Positions 51,451 through 59,390 of a stretch of 64,000 nt of DNA are shown one piece after another. This DNA comes from Dyadobacter linearis. Lineage in GTDB: Bacteria > Bacteroidota > Bacteroidia > Cytophagales > Spirosomataceae. Made by a program: the position numbers and the translations under genes. Where the stretch lies: NCBI RefSeq assembly GCF_907165045.1, contig NZ_CAJRAU010000006.1, positions 186,001 to 250,000 of the forward strand. The letters run 5' to 3'. Position 1 is the stretch's first letter. The number at the start of each line of letters is the position of its first letter. The notes beneath the pieces are model-generated. The model was not told the DNA's origin and ran no database searches. It saw only the letters and a list, made by a program, of their open reading frames with translations.

Positions 51451-52767
51451 TTATTTAATTGTAATGATCTGACCCAGCGGCTCGCTGATTTTTATGGGAG
51501 CGGATTCCACTGCCGAGTAAATTTCATATTCCCCGTTCGGAACTTCTTTGGGAATCGTGTACTGGTCGAATGTGGGACCGAAACACATTACCCTAAATCT
51601 GGGGTTATTGCTGGTCAACAAAAACGCCTTCCTGGTCGCCCTGTTTACCAATTTCAACTTGATATCACTTTCCCCAGCCGCCCAGCTGTTACTGACAATA
51701 TCCTGTATTCGGGATATGGTATTCGTCGGTTTGTAATAATTGCACCCGCTGGATATCAATAGCGATGGCTGAGAAACGAAGGAAATTACAGGCTGATTTT
51801 CGGAAGAGTTGATCAACAGATTTGTCGCCGGATCACCCTCATAAGTTGAAACATGATAAGGTTTATTATCAACCAGAATCTGCGCTTTGTAATTGCCGGA
51901 TTTGATCTCGGCGGGTAATTTGAGACTTAATGAATTGTAATTGTCTCGGGTAAGTTCGTATCTCCTTAGCGGCATGAAATCGTTCTCGATCAGTATCTCA
52001 TATTTACTGTCTGGATAAATATTATATCCTGAAACCAATATCTTATCTGTTTTGCTACGATCGAACGACCAGCGTTTCGCATCCAATGCAAGCTTACCGT
52101 ATTTAATGTTGATAGGATACGGAACCTTTGCCAAGCGATTCCCCCACTGAACCTCCGCTTCATATTTGCCGGCCGAGGCAGTTACCGGCAGATTGAGCAT
52201 CACAATCCCGCGATCCAGCGAATCGTGACCGACCTGGTATCTGTCAAGCACGATCGTGTCACCACTCTCTGTGTTTTTCAAGGTAACCTGCAATTTATCT
52301 CGTGCCACGTAGTCTGCACCGTGTGTTGATATAGTCCCGAAATTCTGAAAGGCCAAACTTACATAAGCCTCTGCGCCAACTGTAACATCACGAGCTCCCT
52401 GTGGGATTACCTTCAATGGAGCCGTCGGTTTCACAAACATTCGGAAGGATGCATTGCTGAAAGTCGGGCTCGCAACCGAAAGCAAAACATCTTTTGCCTC
52501 AAAGTTGATGCCGTTGCTCACATCTGTTTCGACTACGAAATCCCGATTGGTTTTGATCGCTACTTTTAGAACATTCCCATGGCGATAATCGGCTGGCAGT
52601 GTAACGAAAATGGAGGTCCCTCCAAACTTGATATTCCCATCCGGAACACCGGCGATCCGTAATTCCTTGATAGAAAAATCAACATAACTCACAACCGGAG
52701 CCAGCGTAAACTCTTCCTTTTTACAACCCAGAAATAGTATCAAAAACACTGGTAAGAGCTTTTTCAT
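51451..52767 (-). CDS. Surface lipoprotein of unknown function
   Basis: A 438-residue lipoprotein: a short signal (MKKLLPVFLILFLGC) and lipobox Cys15 followed by KKEE, a typical Bacteroidota export pattern. The mature part is beta-rich with Ig-like segments (KVIPQGARDVTVGAEAYVSLAFQNFGT; PVTASAGKYEAEVQWGNRLAKVPYPI; SGNYKAQILVDNKPYHVS). It ends PNGEYEIYSAVESAPIKISEPLGQIITIK. I do not recognise a named family. A short remnant at 52784-53050 resembles its C-terminus. Confidence 0.65.
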   Translation of the reverse strand: MKKLLPVFLILFLGCKKEEFTLAPVVSYVDFSIKELRIAGVPDGNIKFGGTSIFVTLPADYRHGNVLKVAIKTNRDFVVETDVSNGINFEAKDVLLSVASPTFSNASFRMFVKPTAPLKVIPQGARDVTVGAEAYVSLAFQNFGTISTHGADYVARDKLQVTLKNTESGDTIVLDRYQVGHDSLDRGIVMLNLPVTASAGKYEAEVQWGNRLAKVPYPINIKYGKLALDAKRWSFDRSKTDKILVSGYNIYPDSKYEILIENDFMPLRRYELTRDNYNSLSLKLPAEIKSGNYKAQILVDNKPYHVSTYEGDPATNLLINSSENQPVISFVSQPSLLISSGCNYYKPTNTISRIQDIVSNSWAAGESDIKLKLVNRATRKAFLLTSNNPRFRVMCFGPTFDQYTIPKEVPNGEYEIYSAVESAPIKISEPLGQIITIK

Positions 52768-52783
52768 CGTTTCAGGCTATTGG

Positions 52784-53050
52784 CTATTGAATGTTGAGGA
52801 TCTGATAATATTTTTCAGTCATCGTCGGCGCTTCCTCGCCTACAACGGAATAAGCTTCGTATTTGCCGGCCGGTATCTTAGTAATATTGAACCGGTAAAA
52901 TGAAATAGCTGCGTCGAAAATATGGGTAAGAGTTCCCGTGTGGGTCAGATTGTTGAATTTCAGCGTATAGATCATCAGGTCCTCGTCTCTCCTGCTACCA
53001 ACCCGGATAATCAGGGGAAATATAAGCTTAGAATCTGAAAAATAAAACAA
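52784..53050 (-). pseudogene. Remnant of a paralogue of the downstream lipoprotein gene
   Basis: The frame encodes about 88 residues and its last ~35, IPAGKYEAYSVVGEEAPTMTEK... ending YQILNIQ, resemble the end of the neighbouring lipoprotein (VPNGEYEIYSAVES... ending GQIITIK). There is no signal peptide and no ATG before residue 26 of the frame; an ATG at 52975 would give only 63 residues. It lies 16 bp upstream of the intact gene on the same strand. The most likely reading is the 3' end left from a tandem duplication. Confidence 0.55.
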
Positions 53051-53113
53051 CGTATATTACAAAATCAAGCGGCAAGTAGCCGGGTGTATACTGAGGCTCC
53101 TGATTCTCCTAAA

Positions 53114-54112
53114 CTATTTGCGAAGGTCTTTGGGCAGGTATCCGAACTTTCGTTTGAATGCGGCGGTGAAATGCTGTGGGTTCTTGTAGCCCGAAATAGC
53201 TGAAATTTCGGCTATCGTGGCACCGAATTTATTTTCAGCCAGCAGTTTATGAGCTTCGTCCAGCCGCGAATCGGTGATGTAGCCGAAGATCGTGGTACCG
53301 AAAAGCTGGCGGAACCCTTCCTGTAATTTGGTCCGGTTGATTCCGGCCAGGCGCGAAAGTTCTTCAATTGAAAAAGGGTCGTACATATTCCTCAGCAACA
53401 GCTCTTTTATCTCGTGCAGCTTATCAACATCAGTCTTTTTTAGCACTTTCCGCTTGTCTTCGATCGCATTGATCTGACTGATCTGAATAGTGAGCAGCTC
53501 GATCACTTTTGCTTCTACAAACAGCCTTTTCAACTGACCTGAAAACTGGCAATCCCGAATCTGTCCCAGGATCTGCCGCATGGCAGAGGTAATAGGAAAG
53601 CTCTTTCCGCCCATAATTGCGGGATGATTTTTCTCAATATTTCTGCCAAATTCTTCGAGTACTTCAAGGTCATTATTAAAAATCCGCCTGAGGAAATCCA
53701 GCGAAAGTTCAATTTCCACACTTTGCGACAGCGGCTTTTTGAGATAGTTCAGCCTGCCTTTCAGCGACGGATAAAAAAGCAGCGAGTGAGATCCGTTGTA
53801 AATCACCGTATCGATCTCCGCTCTGGCTTGCGGGTGATACAGGCAGCCGGTCGACGAGAGCTCAAAATGCATTTGAAGATAAGGAAAATCGCTTTCCAGC
53901 AAGTGTACTAGGTCTTTTTCCAATGAACCTTCGATCATTGAGACGATCATGCCGGGACAATAGATCCGGTGCGTGCGGGCATTCATTCCCTCGTGATTAA
54001 ATTCTTCCCTAACCTCCCTGATCTGCGATTTGTCGCGCACTTCAAACCCTTCATCAAACTCCCGCACGTGGTTGAGTTCCGCGAAATCTTCGGATTTAAA
54101 TACAACTTTCAT
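53114..54112 (-). CDS. AraC-family regulator (PchR-like) of the iron-uptake operon
   Basis: A 332-residue regulator with an N-terminal ligand domain of the PchR/siderophore type (RTHRIYCPGMIVSMIEGS, MHFELSSTGCLYHP). The C-terminal AraC domain reads DPFSIEELSRLAGINRTKLQEGFRQLFGTTIFGYITDSRLDEAHKLL and ISAISGYKNPQHFTAAFKRKFGYLPKDLR. It is divergent from the TonB-dependent receptor, 112 bp apart. PchR-type activators respond to a siderophore and switch on its receptor; this is the expected role here. Confidence 0.85.
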   Translation of the reverse strand: MKVVFKSEDFAELNHVREFDEGFEVRDKSQIREVREEFNHEGMNARTHRIYCPGMIVSMIEGSLEKDLVHLLESDFPYLQMHFELSSTGCLYHPQARAEIDTVIYNGSHSLLFYPSLKGRLNYLKKPLSQSVEIELSLDFLRRIFNNDLEVLEEFGRNIEKNHPAIMGGKSFPITSAMRQILGQIRDCQFSGQLKRLFVEAKVIELLTIQISQINAIEDKRKVLKKTDVDKLHEIKELLLRNMYDPFSIEELSRLAGINRTKLQEGFRQLFGTTIFGYITDSRLDEAHKLLAENKFGATIAEISAISGYKNPQHFTAAFKRKFGYLPKDLRK

Positions 54113-54224
54113 CGAACTCCTGTTTTTGGCGGCATTAATACTGCTTTTGGCGTTAACCCAGCGGAAGGGATACCCTTACTTTTGCATTATTTTTAAACAG
54201 TCTTAATAACAAAACTATACAGAT

Positions 54225-56612
54225 TTGACAAGAATTCGACTCCTCTTCTGCATTTTAATAAACTACCTGATTTTAAATCAAATAAATACGTACGCCCAGG
54301 AAGCCCGGATCGTGCGCGGAACTGTGAAAGACAGCCGCGGCGAAATGCTGACCGGTGCCGCAGTAATGCTGGAAGGTTTGGAAAAAAGTGCGTTGACAGA
54401 TAGCAGCGGCCAGTTTCGGATCGCTGCCCCAGCCAGAGAATCTTACACGATCCATATTCAATATATCGGCTTCAAAAAACTCATCCAAACCATTTCGCAG
54501 AGGGATATACGCAGAAAAGAATTGATTCTCACGCTCGAAGACGACCATACCCAGCTTTCGGAAGTACAGGTAACAGGCAAAACTGAGACGCAACAGGCTA
54601 AACTTCAACCGATTAAAGCCGAAATCATCAACACAAAAGCAGTGCAGGAACAACCTTCTACGCTGGTGGAACTGATGAACCGGTCGGCTGGTATCCGCAT
54701 CCGGCAAACGGGCGGGCTCGGTTCGAATGCGGGATTGATGATGAACGGTTTTCAGGATCGCGCGATTAAGAATTTCCGCGACGGTATCCCGCTCGATTAC
54801 CTGGGCGCTGGCTACAACATTTCGCTCGTGCCGGTGAATATGCTCGAACGCGTGGAGGTTTATAAAGGCGTTCTGCCCACAGCATTAGGGGCAGACGCAT
54901 TGGGCGGCGCGGTGAATATGGTGACCAAAAAATCACTCTATCGCTACGCAGAAGCTTCTTACGAAGTTGCCTCGTTTAACACGCACCGTGCGTCCTTGAA
55001 TGCATTATATACAGATACCACGCGCCACTTCTTCGTGGGCGCAGATGCTTTTCTGAACAGATCAGACAACAATTATAAGGTTGATGTGATTGTTACCGAC
55101 CAGGAAACCGCCGCACGGACACCTGCTACTGTTCGTTTATTTCACAATCAATTTACCAACTTTTATACCGAAGCTTACGGCGGGTTGACCAACCTGAAAT
55201 GGGTGGACGAGCTGCGCGTGGGCCTAACCTGGTTTCAGATCAATCGCCAAAACCAGTACGGCGCTTCCATGTCGCAACCTTTTGGCGCTTCGGTGAGCAG
55301 ACAGCATTCGGTGATACCGACACTTCGCTACCGGAAAAATTTTGGAAAGCTGGGCATTGACCAGTTTTTGACCGTGAGCAATATCAATACCGCGCAGGTA
55401 GATACGGCAAAAGGCACTTACGATTGGTACGGCAAATTTATTCCGAGCCCGTCGCGTAATGGCGAAATCTCCATGCAGGGATCGTTGTCGGATATTAAAT
55501 TTTCATATTTCACCTCCCGCACGCATTTAGGTTACAGGATCAGGCAGAACCATCTTGCGGAAGTCAATGTGGTTTCAACAAATATCGGCCGCAGCGGTCG
55601 CGATCCGTTTGGCTTGAAGTTGCCGCAAACCGGTGAGGATATTTTGTCGCTTCCGGCTAAGTATTACAAAGTCGTTGCAGCGGCGGGTATCCAGTCTACG
55701 TTTTTGAATGAGAGGTTAACCAATAATCTCATCGCCAAGTTTTTCCACTATAACACTTCCACTATCAATGTTGATATATACGGAACGGCATTGGGCGCGC
55801 ACCGGGCAACGTCGGAGAATAGCTTTGGCATTGCAGAGGCGCTGAAATTTGCATTGACAACCAACACATTTTTCAGGTTTTCGGCCGAGGCTGCTACCCG
55901 GCTTCCCGAGCAGGACGAGATGTTTGGCGACGGTAATTTTCATCGTTCCAATTTTCTGTTAAAACCTGAAAAAAGCACCAATATCAATCTCGGCTTCCGC
56001 ACCGAAAGAAGAAACGCTTACAGTTTGGAAGTAAATTCATTTTACAGGATCACGAGAGACCTGATCCTCCGCATGCCGATCGACTTTTTGTTTACCCAAA
56101 ACCAAAATGTGGAAAGTGTAAAAGGACTGGGTTTCGAAACTGACCTGAGCGTTTCACTAACCCGCTGGCTGCGCGCAAATGGGAATTTCACCTACCAGGA
56201 TTTTCGCCTTTTCGACACCGGAAACCGGCTGAAAGAAAAATCGAGGCTGCGTAATACCCCTTATTTCTTTGCCAATCTCGGGTTGAACAGTACGCTCAGC
56301 AACATCGGTCGCGGTAAGCTCAATCTCTATTATTACTTCACATTTGTGCGGGAATATTACCTCGATTACGTACCTAAATCGCTGGAACCCGACGGTTTTC
56401 TGGGACTTTGGGGACGTGCCAAATTCGATGCACCCAACATTATCCCGGACCAGGGATTGCATTCTGCCGGTTTCACTTATAGTCCGGCAGGCGATCGCTT
56501 TTCTATCGGTTTCCAAGCCAAAAACTTCCTGAATGCACGCGTTTACGACAATTTCCGCATTCAGAACGCAGGCCGCAGTATGCATTTCAAAGTCAATTAT
56601 ACCCTCAAATAA
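54225..56612 (+). CDS. xusA: TonB-dependent xenosiderophore receptor (XusA-like)
   Basis: A 795-residue outer-membrane receptor. A signal peptide (ending YAQE) is followed by a carboxypeptidase-like domain at ~28-110 (VRGTVKDSRGEMLTGAAVMLEG). The plug has LSEVQVTGK and PSTLVELMNRSAGIRIRQTGG, with GLMMNGFQDRAIKNFRDGIPLDY and ALGADALGGAVNMVTKK. The barrel ends at Lys rather than Phe. Translation appears to start at TTG 54225, since no ATG precedes the signal peptide. The following DUF4374 and PepSY genes match the order of XusABC. The name is by context; the siderophore is unknown. Confidence 0.82.
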   Translation: MTRIRLLFCILINYLILNQINTYAQEARIVRGTVKDSRGEMLTGAAVMLEGLEKSALTDSSGQFRIAAPARESYTIHIQYIGFKKLIQTISQRDIRRKELILTLEDDHTQLSEVQVTGKTETQQAKLQPIKAEIINTKAVQEQPSTLVELMNRSAGIRIRQTGGLGSNAGLMMNGFQDRAIKNFRDGIPLDYLGAGYNISLVPVNMLERVEVYKGVLPTALGADALGGAVNMVTKKSLYRYAEASYEVASFNTHRASLNALYTDTTRHFFVGADAFLNRSDNNYKVDVIVTDQETAARTPATVRLFHNQFTNFYTEAYGGLTNLKWVDELRVGLTWFQINRQNQYGASMSQPFGASVSRQHSVIPTLRYRKNFGKLGIDQFLTVSNINTAQVDTAKGTYDWYGKFIPSPSRNGEISMQGSLSDIKFSYFTSRTHLGYRIRQNHLAEVNVVSTNIGRSGRDPFGLKLPQTGEDILSLPAKYYKVVAAAGIQSTFLNERLTNNLIAKFFHYNTSTINVDIYGTALGAHRATSENSFGIAEALKFALTTNTFFRFSAEAATRLPEQDEMFGDGNFHRSNFLLKPEKSTNINLGFRTERRNAYSLEVNSFYRITRDLILRMPIDFLFTQNQNVESVKGLGFETDLSVSLTRWLRANGNFTYQDFRLFDTGNRLKEKSRLRNTPYFFANLGLNSTLSNIGRGKLNLYYYFTFVREYYLDYVPKSLEPDGFLGLWGRAKFDAPNIIPDQGLHSAGFTYSPAGDRFSIGFQAKNFLNARVYDNFRIQNAGRSMHFKVNYTLK

Positions 56613-56642
56613 AGTATAGTTTTTACAAATCAATTCATGTTT

Positions 56643-57857
56643 ATGAAATCTCGTTTTAAGTTTCTTTCTCTCCTTTTTGCTGTTGCCGCGCTGGCTGGCT
56701 GTTCCGATGATAATGGTGGCGAAACGCCTGGACCTAAGGACAATAACAAGTTTGTCCTGATGACCAACGTTTCCCGTTTCGGCGACGGTTACCTGACTGG
56801 CCTTCCTGGTATTCCTTCCGGTTCAATAAAGTCTACCAATGAAAAAACGCTGGGGCTGAAATCCGCTTTCGGTTTCCGTACTTTCGGAAAATGGGTTTTC
56901 AACCGTACTAATGCAGCCGGGGATGAGGGTTTGCAAAAATTTACCGTCAATGCGGACGGTAGCATGAAAGACGAGGGTTTTATCGCAGGATCGACCCAAT
57001 TTTTAATACTCAGCGAAACCAGTGGCTATTACCTGGACCCGACACGCGGGACATTGAAGCTGCAAAAGTTCAATCCTACTACAATGCTGCGTACAGGCGA
57101 AATTGACCTTTCGAGCCTGAAAAGAGCGGGAGTTGAATTCCAGTCGGTTGGTCAGCATACGTTGGCGGCCAAGGAAGGTAAACTTTACGCGGGTATCACT
57201 TACGGAACAACCGCTGGTGCCGGCTACGGTGACGATCTGTACAATACGATCGAAGTAGCGGTTATTGATATTGCTACTGACAAATACGAAAAAACGATCA
57301 AATACGATGGTTTCAGAAGTCTTGGCTGGGGATCGTCGGGTAACAAAATGTGGTCTGTCGGCGACGACGGCGCTTTGTATTTTTATGCGACCGGATTGGG
57401 TAAGATGGCGTTTGAGAGATCTTCGATCATTCGTATCAAAAAGGGAGAAACTGATTTTGACAAAGAATGGATACTTACCACGCCAAATGGTAACTCGGTG
57501 GTAATGGCGCTGATCAAAGGTGGAAAGCTATATTACGAAATCGCCTCAGTGCCACTGAAAACAGATTATACAAATCTTACTGCAAGTATTTTCGAATACT
57601 TCGTTTATGATTTTGCGACAAAACAATCAACCAAAATCGAAGGTATGCCGCTGCATGATTACGCTTATGCAAACGAGCAGGCAATTACTGAAATTGATGG
57701 TAAAGTATACCTTTGGGTGCGTAATACCACGGTGAATGGAACTGTGGTTACCGTTAACGAAGACGGATATTATGTGGTAGACGGCAATAAGGCAACATCT
57801 GTATTTAAGGTAGACCACGACGGCACGATCGAAGGTTTTGCCCGGGTTAGTGAATAA
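56643..57857 (+). CDS. xusB: DUF4374 siderophore-binding surface lipoprotein (XusB-like)
   Basis: A 404-residue lipoprotein (lipobox LAGC, followed by SDDNGG). The mature protein has the DUF4374 pattern of a beta-propeller: FVLMTNVSRFGDGYLTGLPG, WVFNRTNAAGDEGLQKFTV, WILTTPNGNSVVMALIKGGKLYYEIAS and GKVYLWVRNT. In Bacteroides thetaiotaomicron XusB is a DUF4374 surface lipoprotein that binds ferric enterobactin-type xenosiderophores. It begins 30 bp after the receptor gene. A second ATG six bases upstream (56637) is an alternative start. Confidence 0.8.
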   Translation: MKSRFKFLSLLFAVAALAGCSDDNGGETPGPKDNNKFVLMTNVSRFGDGYLTGLPGIPSGSIKSTNEKTLGLKSAFGFRTFGKWVFNRTNAAGDEGLQKFTVNADGSMKDEGFIAGSTQFLILSETSGYYLDPTRGTLKLQKFNPTTMLRTGEIDLSSLKRAGVEFQSVGQHTLAAKEGKLYAGITYGTTAGAGYGDDLYNTIEVAVIDIATDKYEKTIKYDGFRSLGWGSSGNKMWSVGDDGALYFYATGLGKMAFERSSIIRIKKGETDFDKEWILTTPNGNSVVMALIKGGKLYYEIASVPLKTDYTNLTASIFEYFVYDFATKQSTKIEGMPLHDYAYANEQAITEIDGKVYLWVRNTTVNGTVVTVNEDGYYVVDGNKATSVFKVDHDGTIEGFARVSE

Positions 57858-57872
57858 ACGACTTACAATTTA

Positions 57873-59066
57873 ATGGATAACTTTCGAAGTATGAGCTCTG
57901 TAAAAAAAATCCAGACCTGGTTCCAGATCCACAAATGGACGAGCCTGATATGCACAGCTTTTCTGCTGATGCTCTGCATTACCGGCCTTCCGCTGATCTT
58001 TCACGAAGAGATTGAGGAACTGGAAGGAAAGCCGCATCTGGCAAAGCAGGTCCCGGCCGGAACACCGGTTGCGAGTATGGACAAATTGGCTGAAAATGCA
58101 TTGGCCAAGTACCCTACGAAGGTTATCCGTTACATTTACTGGGACGAGCACGAGCCGAATACCACCGCATTCAGTCTTTCCGACTCTATCAATGCGGCGC
58201 CCGAAAACTACACGACAGTGATCATGGACGATCACACGGCCGAAGTATTGGAAGAACCAAACTACCAGGAAGGCTTCATGTACATAATGTTCCAGATGCA
58301 CGTCGATATGTTCATGGGAATCGGCGGGAAGCTTTTTCTGGGTTTAATGGGCCTGTTGTTTATCGCGGCAATCGTCTCGGGCATTATGCTGTACGGTCCG
58401 ATCATGAAACGGTTTGATTTCGGAATGGTCCGCACGGAACGTTCGACCCGACTGAAATGGCTGGATTTGCACAATCTCCTCGGCGTGGTCACGGTCGTCT
58501 GGGGCGTTGTGGTTGGCTTCACCGGGGTTATTAATACAGCCTCGGAAATCGTGCTGGGACTTTGGCAAACAGGCCAGCTTTCTGAAATGACAGCGCCTTA
58601 TAAAGATGCAAAACCGCTCACCGGCAAGCTCAGCTCACTTGACCAGGCTGTGGCACTCACCAAACAGGCCGCACCCGACATGGAACCGTCGCTCATCGCT
58701 TATCCCGGAACGCCCTTTTCCAGCCAGCATCATTACGCAGTGTTTGTAAAAGGCAAAACGCCGCTGACCAAACGGATTATCAAACCCGCGTTGATCGACG
58801 CAAGCAAAGGCGGGCTGACCGACCTGCGCGATATGCCCTGGTATGTGAATGCATTGTTTATCTCGCAGCCGCTCCATTTCGGCGATTACGGTGGGTTACC
58901 GATGAAAATCATCTGGGCGCTGTTCGATATTGCGACGATCGTGATATTGGGAAGTGGTTTGTATCTGTGGTTTGCGAGAAATAAGGCGACCAGAGCACAT
59001 ATCAGCCGGATCAATAAAGTCGAATCTGAAATCCTGACCGTGCAGGCGCAAAGTGAAAACGCTTAA
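57873..59066 (+). CDS. xusC: PepSY-associated inner-membrane protein (XusC-like ferric reductase candidate)
   Basis: A 397-residue membrane protein with four helices: at ~25-45, ~165-185, ~205-230 and ~350-370. IQTWFQIHKWTSLICTAFLLMLCITGLPL is the PepSY-TM start, and HVDMFMGIGGKLFLGLMGLLFIAAIVSGIMLYGP and WLDLHNLLGVVTVVWGVVVGFTG carry the conserved histidines thought to bind haem for ferric reduction. Two PepSY domains lie between the helices. It starts 15 bp after the DUF4374 gene. ATG 57891 is an alternative start. Confidence 0.82.
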   Translation: MDNFRSMSSVKKIQTWFQIHKWTSLICTAFLLMLCITGLPLIFHEEIEELEGKPHLAKQVPAGTPVASMDKLAENALAKYPTKVIRYIYWDEHEPNTTAFSLSDSINAAPENYTTVIMDDHTAEVLEEPNYQEGFMYIMFQMHVDMFMGIGGKLFLGLMGLLFIAAIVSGIMLYGPIMKRFDFGMVRTERSTRLKWLDLHNLLGVVTVVWGVVVGFTGVINTASEIVLGLWQTGQLSEMTAPYKDAKPLTGKLSSLDQAVALTKQAAPDMEPSLIAYPGTPFSSQHHYAVFVKGKTPLTKRIIKPALIDASKGGLTDLRDMPWYVNALFISQPLHFGDYGGLPMKIIWALFDIATIVILGSGLYLWFARNKATRAHISRINKVESEILTVQAQSENA

Positions 59067-59083
59067 TCCAATCTCTTGAAATT

Positions 59084-59287
59084 ATGAAAAGCAATTTTTG
59101 GAAAGTCTGGGGCCTTCCTGTGATCATCGGCATATTGTCGGCCATTGGTCTGCTATCCGCACTGACCGGCGACGGTTTCTACGATCTGCTATCCTGGCTG
59201 ACGTTAGGAATTCCGGTAATATTGACGATCCGGTATTTAATGACTGCAAAAAATCTACCGATTAACAGAAAAATCCGATCGAGGTGA
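59084..59287 (+). CDS. Small membrane protein at the end of the iron operon
   Basis: A 67-residue protein with two helices (VWGLPVIIGILSAIGLLSAL and LLSWLTLGIPVILTIRYLM) and a basic tail (INRKIRSR). It begins 17 bp after the PepSY gene and is followed by the operon terminator. I do not recognise a named family; small two-helix proteins next to PepSY reductases recur in Bacteroidota and may be accessory subunits (inference). Confidence 0.7.
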   Translation: MKSNFWKVWGLPVIIGILSAIGLLSALTGDGFYDLLSWLTLGIPVILTIRYLMTAKNLPINRKIRSR

Positions 59288-59318
59288 TCTGAGGTTAGGT
59301 TTCGAGAATAATAATTAT

Positions 59319-59360
59319 AAAAGACCAGCTACCTGAAAGTGATCAGCAGCTGGTCTTTTT
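59319..59360 (+). terminator. Terminator of the iron-uptake operon
   Basis: AAAGACCAGCT and AGCTGGTCTTT form an 11-bp perfect stem with a 17-nt loop, followed by five T in all. It ends the xusA-like operon before the convergent lipase gene. Confidence 0.85.
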
Positions 59361-59390
59361 GTGTTTAAATCAAGTCGATTTTAAAAGTTA

